Below, in pieces: positions 43,874 to 53,927 of a stretch of 64,000 nucleotides of DNA. Position 1 is the stretch's first letter, and every line of letters begins with the position of its first letter. The notes beneath the pieces were generated by a model, which saw only the letters and a program-made list of their open reading frames with translations, was not told where the DNA came from and did no database searches. The stretch is from Bifidobacterium sp. WK041_4_12 (GTDB lineage Bacteria > Actinomycetota > Actinomycetes > Actinomycetales > Bifidobacteriaceae), in NCBI RefSeq assembly GCF_041080795.1, contig NZ_CP129674.1, forward strand, positions 310,001 to 374,000, read 5' to 3'. The translations under genes were made by a program, and so were the position numbers.

Positions 43874-44730
43874 TTGTTGCCTACCATTCTCGGATCAAGA
43901 TAGTCACGGATGCCGTCTCCTAACAGGTTGAAGGCGAGGACCGTCCATGCAATGGCAACTCCTGGAATCAGTACCAGCAGCCAGTCGGAGTAAATCACGG
44001 ACGAGGAATCTCTCAGCAACCGTCCCCATGATGGCAATGGTGCAGGGGTGCCGAGTCCGAGATAGGACAAACCTGCCTCGGCAAGAACTGCAACGGCGAA
44101 ATTCACCGAAAGTTGCACGATGATAATGTCGCGTATGTTGGGAAGTATATGCTTCCACGATATGAAGAATGAACTCTTACCCGCGGCACGCGCAGCCATC
44201 ATATAGTCCTGTTTGACGATTTGCAGTGTTCCGCTGCGTGAGACGCGGGCGAATGCAGGGGAGGACCCAATCCCGAGTGCAAGGGCTGCAATGAAGGTGC
44301 TTTGGCCGAATGCAGCGGTCAGAATGATCGCAAGAAGCAGCGGGGGAAAGGCCTGAACGATATCAGTCCACCGATCCAGCCAGTTGCCGATCGACCGTTT
44401 AGACAATCCTGTGAGAATGCCATAGGGTACTCCAAGAACGGCTCCTATGATGACTGCAACGGAACCGACTTCAAGCGTAGTCCTGGAACCAGCCATGATG
44501 ACGGATGCGACATCCAAACCTGTCCGGTCGGTTCCCAGCCAGTGAGCTGCACTCGGACGGAGCAATTTGTCATCAACTACAGCCGTTGGATCATACGGTG
44601 TCCATATCAGTGATATCAAGGCCATCAGTATGACCACTGCCAGCATGATAACGCCGCAGATCAGAGTTGGGCTATTCCAGGCATTGCCGGAACTTTTGTT
44701 CGTGGAATTCGTTTTGGTGATTGCGCTCAT
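43870..44730 (-). CDS. dppC: dipeptide-type ABC permease DppC
   Basis: A protein of 286 residues with an N-terminal cytoplasmic tail of about 20 residues, a first span and the DppC-type extracytoplasmic segment GTDRTGLDVASVIMAGSRTTL. The permease loop is RAAGKSSFFISWKHILPN. Six spans in all. It overlaps its neighbours on both sides by four bases, so the cluster is translated as a unit. Confidence 0.92.
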   Translation of the reverse strand: MSAITKTNSTNKSSGNAWNSPTLICGVIMLAVVILMALISLIWTPYDPTAVVDDKLLRPSAAHWLGTDRTGLDVASVIMAGSRTTLEVGSVAVIIGAVLGVPYGILTGLSKRSIGNWLDRWTDIVQAFPPLLLAIILTAAFGQSTFIAALALGIGSSPAFARVSRSGTLQIVKQDYMMAARAAGKSSFFISWKHILPNIRDIIIVQLSVNFAVAVLAEAGLSYLGLGTPAPLPSWGRLLRDSSSVIYSDWLLVLIPGVAIAWTVLAFNLLGDGIRDYLDPRMVGNK

Positions 44731-45674
44731 CGTGCACCTCTGATTCTCGGGTCGATCACAGCGGAAAGTAAATCAACGATGAGATTCACCACAAGAACTA
44801 AAACTACAAGGACCATAACGATTGATTGCACCTCTGGTAGGTCACGATTCTCCACCGAAGAAATGAGCAGACTGCCCAGACCTCGGATTTCAAACACCCG
44901 TTCAACCACTACGGCTCCGATGAGCATGGAGGCCATTTCAATACCTGCTACGTTCATGATGGGAACCAAAGCGTTGCGGATGCCGTGTCTTCGCAATGCT
45001 CCGTTTCTACTTAGGCCTTTTGATCGTGCAGTTCTCATGAAATCATCACCAATGACTTCGAGCATCGCCGATCTGACGTATCGGCTCATAATTGCCCCCT
45101 GGACCAGTCCCAACGAGAAGGCGGGAAGAATGAGATGGCTTGCAAAGCCTCCCGGATCGTCCGGAGCTACCCAGCCGGTGGCAGGCAAGATACGCAATTG
45201 GACAGCGAAGACTATCACCAATATCAGTCCTGCCAAGAAGCTTGGAATAGCGATACCGACCTGGCTTAATACGCTGATGATGAATCCAAACGCTCTGTCC
45301 TGAAACCTTGCGGCCAGAATTCCGAAGCCGAAGGCGATGATTAGGGCGATGATCATTGCCGTTATCACCAGAATCAATGTTACCTGTAGACCGTTGAAGA
45401 CATCTGTGGCAATGTTCACCCCTGATATCGCAGAAATCCCCATATTTCCTTGAAGTATATTGGTAGCCCAAACCCAATACCGAATGGGCAAAGGTTGGTC
45501 GAGGCCAAGCTCGTGCCTTTTTGCCACTAGAGCGGCTGCTGAAGCGTCCGTTCCAAGTGAGGTGGATGCAGCATCGCCTGGCAGTGCTGACAGCAGCAGG
45601 AACACGATTATCGAGGACGCTACCAGTGTCACGATAAAAACAGCGATCCTATTGATCACATTGCGAAACATCAT
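44727..45674 (-). CDS. dppB: dipeptide-type ABC permease DppB
   Basis: A protein of 315 residues with the DppB pattern: a first span (IAVFIVTLVASSIIVFLLLS) followed by LPGDAA, a long loop, then the ATPase contact loop RTARSKGLSRNGALRRHGIRN (partly quoted: RTARSKGLSRN). Six spans. The start is 125 bases after the dppA stop, same strand. Confidence 0.92.
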   Translation of the reverse strand: MMFRNVINRIAVFIVTLVASSIIVFLLLSALPGDAASTSLGTDASAAALVAKRHELGLDQPLPIRYWVWATNILQGNMGISAISGVNIATDVFNGLQVTLILVITAMIIALIIAFGFGILAARFQDRAFGFIISVLSQVGIAIPSFLAGLILVIVFAVQLRILPATGWVAPDDPGGFASHLILPAFSLGLVQGAIMSRYVRSAMLEVIGDDFMRTARSKGLSRNGALRRHGIRNALVPIMNVAGIEMASMLIGAVVVERVFEIRGLGSLLISSVENRDLPEVQSIVMVLVVLVLVVNLIVDLLSAVIDPRIRGAR

Positions 45675-45798
45675 GCATATCTCCCTTGAATCGGGTTCTC
45701 AACGAGAATGCTGACCGTGATCTTCTGACACGACCAGCATTCGGGATTGATCGCTTACTGGTGGATGACGTCGAACGCTACGATGCCATCCTTGGGCT

Positions 45799-47319
45799 TC
45801 AGCCCTTTACGCCCGTCAGATCCATGGCAATGCCGACATCATTCTTGCTGAATCCTGTGATGCCTTTCTTGGTGATGGTGATGAGATTGGTGTTGTACAG
45901 CCAGTCAGCCGGGGCATCTTGCTGAATCTGTGTGACGGCATCTAACATGCTCGAATTGAAGTCTGTATCGCTTCCGGCCTTCTTGGCTGCGGCAAAATCG
46001 CTGTTCACCTTCGCATTGTTATAGTTCCAGTAATAGTTCGCATTGCCGTAATTGGTGACATTCCTTGCCTCAACGTGCCACATGGCTGTCATGTCGTAAT
46101 TCTTGTTCGTCATGGTGTTCTGAATCCAGACGGCCGGGAATTCCTGTTCTGTGAGATTCACCTTGAACCCGATGGCATCGAGTTCCGTTTTCACAATCTG
46201 TGCTATCGATTGGGCGTAAGGACGGGTTGGAACGGTGAAGTTCACCGTCAGGTCCTTCACACCCGACTGCTGTACCAGTTGCTTAGCCTTTGCCGTATCG
46301 TGCTTGTAGGTAGATGACAGGTTCTTGTACCAAGGGTCACTCGGAATAACCGGAGCAGAAAGAACGGTTCCATACCCGTTGATAACGGTTTTTAGTATTC
46401 TGTCTTTGTCGACCGCATACATCACAGCCTGTCGAAGCTTGATATTGGAAAATGGACCTTTGCTGGGATTCATGACCAGCATCGTGTCTCCTTGAGCGTT
46501 CCCGGTATTAATAGTGTAGTTATCGTTCTTGAACTGATCAATCTGGTCATAGCCTTGGAAGTTGTATATCGCGTCAATGTCTCCTGAGAGCAGGGCATTC
46601 GAACTTGATGTGGTATCCGAGTAGTACTTGAGCTGAGCCGTTCTCAGTGCTGGCTTCGTCCCCCAGTAGGAGTCATTGCGTTTCAGATCCATCTGGCTTC
46701 CGACCTTGTAATCTGACACGGTGAACGGGCCGGTGCCGATCGCCTGGGTATCCATGTTGTTGACTTCGTTGGGGTCGACCATTGCTCCCAGAACGCTGGT
46801 CAGCCAGAACAACGTATTCCTGTCCGGCTCTTTGAGAACTACCTTTGCCTCGGTATTCGAAACGGCATCGACATGATCGATGGCCGAGAGATTGGCGGGA
46901 GTGTTCGCCTTCCACTGGTTTAGCCGCTCAAGGTTGAATTTCACTGTACTGGCGTTGAAGGGATCGCCGTTTGAGAATTTTACCCCGCTCCGAAGATTGA
47001 ATGTATAGGTGAGACCATCATTGCTGATCTTCCAGCTTTTTGCGAGGAGTGGTTGAATGGTTTTTCCGTTTTCATTGAGCTTGACCAACGATTCATAAAC
47101 GTTGTACATCAATGCTTGAGGAATTGCCTGCCCTGCTGTTTGCTCAAAGTTGAGGTTTGCTGGCGAGGGGGTCAATCCTATGCGTATGCTCGTGTTTGCG
47201 GATGTGCCGGATTCAGATGATGAAGCACCGGTTCCTCCTGCACACCCCGATAACACCATCGCTGTTGCAATGCCGACTGATGCAAGCATTGATATTTTTT
47301 TCATCCAATGAACTTTCAT
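45799..47319 (-). CDS. dppA: dipeptide-type substrate-binding lipoprotein
   Basis: A protein of 506 residues; ATG 47319 follows AAGGAGAAATCG. A longer frame to 47487 overlaps the amidase gene and has no site. The signal peptide ends in the lipobox LSGC (C26). The family 5 binding domain has LTPSPANLNFEQT, NLRSGVKFSNGDPFNA and later RQAVMYAVDKDRIL. It captures a peptide or other small solute outside the membrane and delivers it to DppBC. The specificity is open; amide-linked compounds are a possibility given the amidase upstream. Confidence 0.92.
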   Translation of the reverse strand: MKVHWMKKISMLASVGIATAMVLSGCAGGTGASSSESGTSANTSIRIGLTPSPANLNFEQTAGQAIPQALMYNVYESLVKLNENGKTIQPLLAKSWKISNDGLTYTFNLRSGVKFSNGDPFNASTVKFNLERLNQWKANTPANLSAIDHVDAVSNTEAKVVLKEPDRNTLFWLTSVLGAMVDPNEVNNMDTQAIGTGPFTVSDYKVGSQMDLKRNDSYWGTKPALRTAQLKYYSDTTSSSNALLSGDIDAIYNFQGYDQIDQFKNDNYTINTGNAQGDTMLVMNPSKGPFSNIKLRQAVMYAVDKDRILKTVINGYGTVLSAPVIPSDPWYKNLSSTYKHDTAKAKQLVQQSGVKDLTVNFTVPTRPYAQSIAQIVKTELDAIGFKVNLTEQEFPAVWIQNTMTNKNYDMTAMWHVEARNVTNYGNANYYWNYNNAKVNSDFAAAKKAGSDTDFNSSMLDAVTQIQQDAPADWLYNTNLITITKKGITGFSKNDVGIAMDLTGVKG

Positions 47320-47465
47320 CGATTTCTCCTTAGTGTTCGTTCCGCTGTTATTCGTTTCACTTGCTCGAATTGCCGCCGAATTTCTTCTTGATGCAGTGTC
47401 GCTGTGATCTGTCATTTGCAAGATGCGTGCGAGCCATGTAAGTGACTTGCTTACACCTCCGATTG

Positions 47466-48878
47466 TCATTTCCAGATCGTCGGCCATTGAGATACGCGTG
47501 CGGAGCTGGGTTTGTGATGCTCATAGAAGGTTCCGGCTTGTAAAACGGTCAAATCCTCGTAGCGTTGTCCGGCAATCTGCAAGCCGATTGGTCTGCCATC
47601 GGATGTAAACCCGCAGTTGACACTGATGGATGGTTGGCCTGACATGTTGTACGGAAGGCAAAATGCAATGTGATTCATGGCATGGTCGACATCGTTAACG
47701 GGCATCGCCCAGTCGACCGGGTATGTCGCGTCCGGAGACACGGGAGACAGGATAAGGTCGTAATCCTTCGTTGCGGCCAGTGTCTTCTTTGCCAGGGTAA
47801 GTTGCTCATCGCTTCCCGCAACAGCAGCGTCGCTGGAAATCCCAGCCCCAGATTCGCACCATTTCGCTATGAACGGCAGAATCATTTTCCTGCGATATTC
47901 TGGAAGTGCCTTGTAGGCGAGAAAATGTCCCGCTCTCCAGAACATGTCGATTTTGGAGACGCTGTCACCAACGTAAGGTGCAAGTTTGGATATATGTGCG
48001 CCGGCCTGTTCAAAAATCTGTGCGGCCTGCGCCACTGCCTCGGCGACCTGAGGAGCTACCGGCTGCCCTGCTCCGGCGTCCAGGAGCAAGGCAATTTTCA
48101 TGCCCTTGCATTCGCGTTCCAGATCGTTCCAATCAGTTTTCTCGACGGGCAAGCTGTACGGATCGCGCCAGTCGGCCGCCAGGGATTGGGAAAAGGCAAT
48201 GGCCAGATCGGGGATTTTTCTCCCTAGTATCCCGATGGTACGGCCAAAATATGGAGGATCAACAGGGATGCGTCCGAAGGTGGGTTTGAAACCGATGCTT
48301 CCATTCCAACTTGCCGGTAGACGAACCGAACCGCCGATGTCACTGCCATAGTTCACAGGAGCATACCCGGCTGCCGAAGCCGCCCCAGCGCCGGAACTTG
48401 AACCTCCAGGGTTCCAGTCCCGGTTCCATGCGTTACATGTCGTCGCATGATCTGTTGACAAGCCCGAGGATAGCATTCCCCATTCGGGCATCGCTGACTT
48501 GCCCAGTGTTATGCACCCCGTTTTGTCAAGCAGATCAATAATGGGTGAGTTCAGGGTTTCAGGGGGATTGTCTCGGAATGCTTTGGTTCCCCAGGTAGTG
48601 ATTTCGCCGACAACATTCATGTTTTCCTTGGTCAGTACAGGGACACCATCGAGAGGGCCGATTTGCTCGCCATTGGCATACCTGCGTTCAGACTCCTTGG
48701 CAGACGCAAAGGTTGATTCGCGCTTGTCATAACGCATCGCAATCGCGTGCAGCACTGGTTCCGCCTGATCAAACAATCGTTGTTTATGCTCCAGCACTTC
48801 CAAAGGTGACAGATCGTGCCGTGCATAGGCTGTTGTCAGCTCTGTAACGCTCATATCATCAATATCTGTATCTTCCAA
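47466..48878 (-). CDS. amidase (amidase signature family)
   Basis: A protein of 470 residues from TTG 48878 (AAAAGGGG upstream), or a little shorter from ATG 48854. The catalytic triad is present: K84 in VLTKENMN, S160-162 in GGSSSGAGAAS and S184 in SDIGGSVRLPAS. It hydrolyses a carboxylic amide to acid and amine. It lies 146 bases before dppA on the same strand and so belongs with the transporter. Natural substrate not visible. Confidence 0.9.
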   Translation of the reverse strand: MEDTDIDDMSVTELTTAYARHDLSPLEVLEHKQRLFDQAEPVLHAIAMRYDKRESTFASAKESERRYANGEQIGPLDGVPVLTKENMNVVGEITTWGTKAFRDNPPETLNSPIIDLLDKTGCITLGKSAMPEWGMLSSGLSTDHATTCNAWNRDWNPGGSSSGAGAASAAGYAPVNYGSDIGGSVRLPASWNGSIGFKPTFGRIPVDPPYFGRTIGILGRKIPDLAIAFSQSLAADWRDPYSLPVEKTDWNDLERECKGMKIALLLDAGAGQPVAPQVAEAVAQAAQIFEQAGAHISKLAPYVGDSVSKIDMFWRAGHFLAYKALPEYRRKMILPFIAKWCESGAGISSDAAVAGSDEQLTLAKKTLAATKDYDLILSPVSPDATYPVDWAMPVNDVDHAMNHIAFCLPYNMSGQPSISVNCGFTSDGRPIGLQIAGQRYEDLTVLQAGTFYEHHKPSSARVSQWPTIWK

Positions 48879-49371
48879 TGGTGCCCCTTTTCCTGCTTCC
48901 CCCACTGATGCTTTTCATCTCTGAACAACCAGACGAAAAGGATATGTGTTTTGTGTATCCGCGGATTGTCAGTAATGACATGGAATGCATGGCGGTGTTT
49001 GCATCGCGTCACGGAACACAGATCATGGATTATTACCAATGAAATTGCTATGGCTCATCCGATTCTTGTAGATGAATTGCGTTCCGATACAGCACAGTAT
49101 GTAAGTTGAACATTTCGATAACATTCCTTGATGGGAACATACTCGTAAAATCCACTGTAGGGTATTGAAAATGACAAAATGTTGGAATTGCTGCTTTTAA
49201 GAGGGCGTTGGCGCTGAAATATTCGAAATATTAACCAAAGAATGTTCAATAACATTAAACCAGATCATTGAAAATGGATTTTTGGAAATATCGATGATGC
49301 AATAGCTGATGAATTGATATCCGACGAACGGATGGACTCCGGATGCTCGATGACCGTTCACAGGAGATCAG
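48879..49371. other. AT-rich regulatory stretch before the amidase gene
   Basis: No gene. It holds two copies of a motif also found before the aminotransferase gene: GAAATGTTCAA on the minus strand at 49106-49116 and GAATGTTCAAT at 49240-49250. Each is joined by AATAACATT or GATAACATT. These are candidate MocR sites. Confidence 0.55.
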
Positions 49372-50871
49372 TTAGCGCAGTGCAGCAGCTTCTGCGATTC
49401 TTTCGGCAATCTTTCCGTAGATTCCCTCATCGCCGACGACGGTGATGCGCAATCCGGGGCCTGCAGAGCTTCCTGAAAGGTCACGCATTGAGCCGCCTCC
49501 CTCTGAAGCCAGTGAAAATGGCGGGCGAAAAGGTGTCCCAGGCGCAACACGTATCGTATGTTCAGCAAGGTATTGCAATGCTGCTTGCTCATTGTTCACT
49601 GGGATCCACATATTCAGCCCGTCGCCTGGTCGAATAGCCACACCATGTTGCTGCAGCAATGCTGACAATGACTGCTGTCTGAGGGCGTATACATGTCTTG
49701 AATGAACAATTTGCTGAATAACGCTTCGATCAGTCAGCATCTCAAATAGCAATTCCTGAAGGAAACGGCTGACCCATCCTGGGCCGAGCATCCTTCTTGC
49801 CACGATCCTTCCCACCATTTCGGAGTTGCTCGACAGGGCAGCAAGTCTCAAATCGGGGCCATGTGACTTTGAAAAGCTGAGAATATGCACCACACGTTCA
49901 GGAATCAGTGAAGCGAATGTTTCCGGCGATGCGTTTGCGATTGCGCCACTACTGTCATCTTCTATGATGTATGGAAATCTGGATTCATTGGGAAAGCGTT
50001 GACGCAGGATGTGTACCAGCTGGCTGATTCGTACCTGGTCATAGCTTGCCCCGGTCGGGTTCTGAGCGCGAGGCTGCACGATCATTGCCTTGATCTGTCT
50101 GCTTGGACCGGTATGTCGGCTTTGTCTGCTGATCGCCGCTTCAATTGCCTTATCCAAGCCGTATGGGGTCATGCCGGCCTCATCGATGGGAACGCCGATG
50201 ATCATTCCTCCTCGTGCTTCAATCATGTCGAGCAGCGGGGGATAGGTAGGGTCTTCTGTAAGTACGAAATCTCCGGGATCGATAATCGTGTCTAAGGTGC
50301 GGGATATTCCATCCAAAGCGCCTGAAACCATGGTGATCGTGTCCGGTTTATAAGGCCAGGCATGTCTGAGCACATCCTCAAGGGGTGCGATGATTGTCGG
50401 CCCGGAATAAGAATTGACGAAGGCCTTCCTGACTCCCAGTCTTGTGAAAAAAGGCCTGATATCGGGGAGAAGCATTGGATCTGGTGTTCCTTGTGACAAG
50501 TCGAGGAATGTTCGTTCCACAGGTGCAACAGCCAGTTGCTCCTGCCTGTTGGGCAACCATTCCTCGGTCTGTGGCAGAACAAAAGTTCCGCTTCGACCGC
50601 GTGTCCTTATCGATCCGACTCTTACCAGACTGTGATATGCCGCTGAAACGCTTGCCGGGCTTATCGAAAGGCTTTTCGCCAGCATTCTCACCGTTGGCAA
50701 TCTGTCATTCGCTTTCAGAAATCCGGATGCGATGAGTGACGATATGGAATCCATTATTTGATGTGGTGTCGGAGAAGTCGAGGTTTGAAGAATCAGCCGT
50801 GCGAGATTGGCCGCGTTCTCCTCAGATGATGACTGGTTGCTGATGAACCCTGTGTCGATGCTGTCGCTCAT
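49372..50871 (-). CDS. MocR-type regulator (GntR helix-turn-helix plus aminotransferase domain)
   Basis: A protein of 499 residues. Residues about 40-105 form the GntR winged helix (SGFLKANDRLPTVRMLAKSL, SISPASVSAAYHSL). The rest is a fold type I aminotransferase domain with TEDPTYPPLLDM, QPRAQNPTG and the pyridoxal lysine in HILSFSKSHGPDLRLA. MocR proteins sense PLP-bound amino compounds (GabR with GABA, TauR with taurine). It is divergent from the class III aminotransferase at 51051, the common layout for such regulators. Confidence 0.9.
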   Translation of the reverse strand: MSDSIDTGFISNQSSSEENAANLARLILQTSTSPTPHQIMDSISSLIASGFLKANDRLPTVRMLAKSLSISPASVSAAYHSLVRVGSIRTRGRSGTFVLPQTEEWLPNRQEQLAVAPVERTFLDLSQGTPDPMLLPDIRPFFTRLGVRKAFVNSYSGPTIIAPLEDVLRHAWPYKPDTITMVSGALDGISRTLDTIIDPGDFVLTEDPTYPPLLDMIEARGGMIIGVPIDEAGMTPYGLDKAIEAAISRQSRHTGPSRQIKAMIVQPRAQNPTGASYDQVRISQLVHILRQRFPNESRFPYIIEDDSSGAIANASPETFASLIPERVVHILSFSKSHGPDLRLAALSSNSEMVGRIVARRMLGPGWVSRFLQELLFEMLTDRSVIQQIVHSRHVYALRQQSLSALLQQHGVAIRPGDGLNMWIPVNNEQAALQYLAEHTIRVAPGTPFRPPFSLASEGGGSMRDLSGSSAGPGLRITVVGDEGIYGKIAERIAEAAALR

Positions 50872-50983
50872 ATCTCACTCCTTATGGATGCTCACAGTCC
50901 GACTCTCGACTGGACGCGTGTAAATCCAACTCCGCAGGCGTGGAGGCGCTGCCTGGTGGAGCTAGACGTAAAGAAATTTACAA

Positions 50984-50995
50984 GAAATGTTCAAT
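50984..50995 (+). promoter_or_regulatory. motif copy before the aminotransferase gene
   Basis: GAAATGTTCAAT lies 56 bases before ATG 51051. Eleven of its bases are the same as the inverted copy at 49106-49116 near the amidase promoter; it is a candidate operator for the MocR regulator. Confidence 0.5.
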
Positions 50996-51050
50996 CAATA
51001 GAGTAACGAATATATTCGACGATATGAAATTCAGAAAGGTTGGTGTGAAC

Positions 51051-52376
51051 ATGGGGCACGAATTATCTAATGATGACAATATCTGGGATGATGCCTATGC
51101 GCTTGACCGCGCACATGTATTTCATTCGTGGAGTGCACAGGCGAATCTGCAGCCAACCGAGGTCGTGACAGGTCATGGATCAACGCTGCAGTACAGCGAT
51201 GGGCGCGAATTGCTGGATTTCACCAGCCAACAGGTGAATGCGAATATCGGATACCAACATCCAAAGGTCATCGAAGGCATCAAGAAGCAGGCCGAACTGT
51301 TGGCCACGATTGGTCCACAATATGCAAATCTGGCGCGTGGTCGTGCAGCATCACTGGTTGCCAGACGAGCGCCAGAGGGATTTGAGAAGGTGTTCTTTAC
51401 CAATGCTGGCGCAGATGCCAATGAGAATGCCATCCGTGCCGCAAGATTATTCACAGGCAGGCGAAAGATACTGTCTTCATACCGCAGTTACCATGGGAAT
51501 ACAGGTGCCGCTATTTCGGCAACGGGTGATTGGCGGCGAAAACCGAACGATTATGCGAGTGGCCACATCCACTTCTTCACACCATATCTATATCGTTCCG
51601 AGTTTCATGCCAAGACGCAGGACGAAGAGTGTGAATTCGCCATCCAACATCTCAAGCATGTGATCGAATTTGAGGGACCGGACACTATTGCCGCAGTGCT
51701 GCTCGAATCCGTGCCTGGAACGGCCGGCATCATCATTCCTCCCGCGAATTACTTCAAGAAAGTGCGTGAGCTTACCGAACAATATGGAATTTTGATGATC
51801 ACCGATGAAGTTATGGCTGGTTTTGGACGAACCGGCTACTGGTTCGCACTGGACGATTACAACTATGTTCCGGACATCATCACCTTTGCAAAAGGATGCA
51901 ACTCGGGCTATGTCCCAGCCGGAGGAGTGATACTTTCCGATCCTGTGGCCCACTACTTTGACGATCGCGTATTCCCAGGGGGACTCACTTACTCGGGCCA
52001 TCCTCTTGCCATGGGAGCGATCGTGGCCGCTCAGGATGCCATGGCCTCGGAGCATATCGTCGACAATGCGCATGATGTGGGAGAAAATGTGATTGGACCA
52101 AAGCTCAGGGCACTTGTCAACAAACATCCGAAGATCGGCGAGGTGCGTGGCAAGGGCGTATTTTGGGCCATTGAGCTGGTGAAGGACAGAGATACCAAGG
52201 AATTCGTTGATGACGATACGATGAAGCAAATTGTGGCTGAGTCTGATAAACGAGGTCTTATCGTAGGCACGCATTACAACCGAATCCATGTAACTCCGCC
52301 ATGCGTCATCACCTCACAAGAGGCTTCCGACGGCATCGACATACTGGATGAAGCCCTTATGGCTGTCGGATGCTGA
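51051..52376 (+). CDS. class III aminotransferase (omega-amino acid type)
   Basis: A protein of 441 residues. ATG 51051 or GTG 51045 follows GAAAGG. Class III marks are GRELLDFTSQQVNANIGYQHP, FFTNAGADANENAIRAAR, SYRSYHGNTGA, ITDEVMAGFGRTG and PLP-binding K281 in TFAKGCNSGYVPAGGV. The family includes GABA, beta-alanine and taurine:pyruvate aminotransferases; the specific donor is not readable. It makes an aldehyde, which the reductase at 52417 could reduce. Confidence 0.9.
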   Translation: MGHELSNDDNIWDDAYALDRAHVFHSWSAQANLQPTEVVTGHGSTLQYSDGRELLDFTSQQVNANIGYQHPKVIEGIKKQAELLATIGPQYANLARGRAASLVARRAPEGFEKVFFTNAGADANENAIRAARLFTGRRKILSSYRSYHGNTGAAISATGDWRRKPNDYASGHIHFFTPYLYRSEFHAKTQDEECEFAIQHLKHVIEFEGPDTIAAVLLESVPGTAGIIIPPANYFKKVRELTEQYGILMITDEVMAGFGRTGYWFALDDYNYVPDIITFAKGCNSGYVPAGGVILSDPVAHYFDDRVFPGGLTYSGHPLAMGAIVAAQDAMASEHIVDNAHDVGENVIGPKLRALVNKHPKIGEVRGKGVFWAIELVKDRDTKEFVDDDTMKQIVAESDKRGLIVGTHYNRIHVTPPCVITSQEASDGIDILDEALMAVGC

Positions 52377-52416
52377 GCAGGAAAGGCATATCCAGTGGCT
52401 TCAAGGAATGGCTTCA

Positions 52417-53208
52417 ATGAATGGTGAACAAGGTTCAGACAAGGAAACAGGCAAAGTGGCAGACAAACAAGTAGCGCTGGTGACCGGTGCTTCAAGTGGT
52501 ATCGGCGCGGCTACTGTACGTGTGCTGAGTGCACGAGGTTGGCAGGTTTTTGCGCTCGCGCGTCGTGAGGAGAGGCTCAAAGCGTTGAGAGACGAAACAG
52601 GATGCTCTCCAGTAGTGGCTGACATTACGGATGAGTCGTCTGTCAACGAAGCGGTCCAGAGGATAACTGCTTGTGGCCCCGTCAAAGCCTTGATCAACTG
52701 TGCTGGAGGTGCGATAGGAAAAGATCCGGTTGCGACGGCGAATATCGACGACTGGCGTAATATGTATGAGCTGAATGTGCTGGGTACACTGCGTATAACG
52801 CAGAAACTTCTGCCGGCGCTTAGAAAGTCAGAGGGTACCGTGCTGATCATTTCTTCGACGGCGGGCATTGAGCCATATGAAGGAGGGGCGGGGTACTGTG
52901 CGTCGAAATCCGCCGAGCGCGTCATGGCTCGTGTGCTCCGCCTAGAAATGATTGGTGAGCCGATCAGGATCGTGGACATTTCCCCGGGAATGGTGCAGAC
53001 CGAGGAATTCTCGAAGAACCGCTTCCATGGTGATGAGCTTAAGGCGAAGGCTGTGTATGCGGGAGTGCCTGATCCGCTCAGTGCTGAGGACATCGCAGAA
53101 TCTGTCAGATGGGCGTTGGAGTTGCCCGACACGGTCGACATTGACAGCATCGTCGTTCGTCCGCGTGCCGAAGGCTCTTACACCAAGGTATTCAGAAACC
53201 AGCAGTGA
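52417..53208 (+). CDS. short-chain dehydrogenase/reductase
   Basis: A protein of 263 residues from ATG 52417, nine bases after AAGGA; ATG 52408 is another choice. The cofactor loop TGASSGIGAA is at 23-32, ARREERLKAL suggests NADP(H), NCAGG follows, and the active site has S-S-T-A and Y160-x-x-x-K164 (YCASK). It is close in type to the YdfG/serine or sulfoacetaldehyde reductase group. It begins 40 bases after the aminotransferase and probably works with it. Confidence 0.9.
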   Translation: MNGEQGSDKETGKVADKQVALVTGASSGIGAATVRVLSARGWQVFALARREERLKALRDETGCSPVVADITDESSVNEAVQRITACGPVKALINCAGGAIGKDPVATANIDDWRNMYELNVLGTLRITQKLLPALRKSEGTVLIISSTAGIEPYEGGAGYCASKSAERVMARVLRLEMIGEPIRIVDISPGMVQTEEFSKNRFHGDELKAKAVYAGVPDPLSAEDIAESVRWALELPDTVDIDSIVVRPRAEGSYTKVFRNQQ

Positions 53209-53297
53209 AGCGATTCGATATGCTTTGCTGTAATAATTCAAGAATCACGAACATTGTTTTCGAGCACGCAGCTTGTTGCTCGATTCGTGGTTGTGCA

Positions 53298-53330
53298 GCC
53301 GGTCATCAGAAAGACAAACTGATGACCGGC
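53298..53330 (+). terminator. rho-independent terminator of the aminotransferase-reductase unit
   Basis: GCCGGTCATCAG and CTGATGACCGGC form a perfect 12-bp stem with a 9-base loop, followed by ACTTTTTCC. Confidence 0.85.
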
Positions 53331-53927
53331 ACTTTTTCCTCTATCAACGATCAGCGTCAGCGTCAACGTCATTGACCAAAATCAGAGCATGGACTCAGCT
53401 GAACAGACCACCGCACGCCAAGCGATCATTCAAAAACACAATGCACGCATTTCAGAGGCATCCGTTTGGCACAATTGTCAGCCATAAATACTCTATGTAA
53501 TATGCAAACAAAGTAATTGCAAATTGTGCAAGAAACCCAACGCTATCTGTTCAGATCGTTGGAATTATGCCGTTTGTGTTTTAGGACACATGGTATTGCA
53601 ATGTTTCTGCGACCTTGAGTTTCCCACTGTTTCCTAGCAGCATCGCGGAGATTGTACATGCTTTTGTGGGTATTTTTTGAGAGGTGTTCTCATCGCAGTG
53701 ATGTTGGTACTTCTGATTCCATGAACGATTCTTCGGTCACAAGCTCGGCGCTGCACTCCAATCAGGGATATGGATTTTGATGGATTCGTGCTAGTTAAAT
53801 GCTTGTATAAGGCTTTGCAAGTTTTCGTTAGAATCAAAAGAATGCAAACGTTTGTCGAATCTTCGGTTTGAATTGCATCCCAATAGTTGGACTCAGTCGA
53901 TAAGAATACATTCTCAGGCGGTGAGAG
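53331..53927. other. non-coding stretch, nothing recognised
   Basis: About 600 AT-rich bases without a frame that has both a ribosome site and a recognisable motif. Confidence 0.45.
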
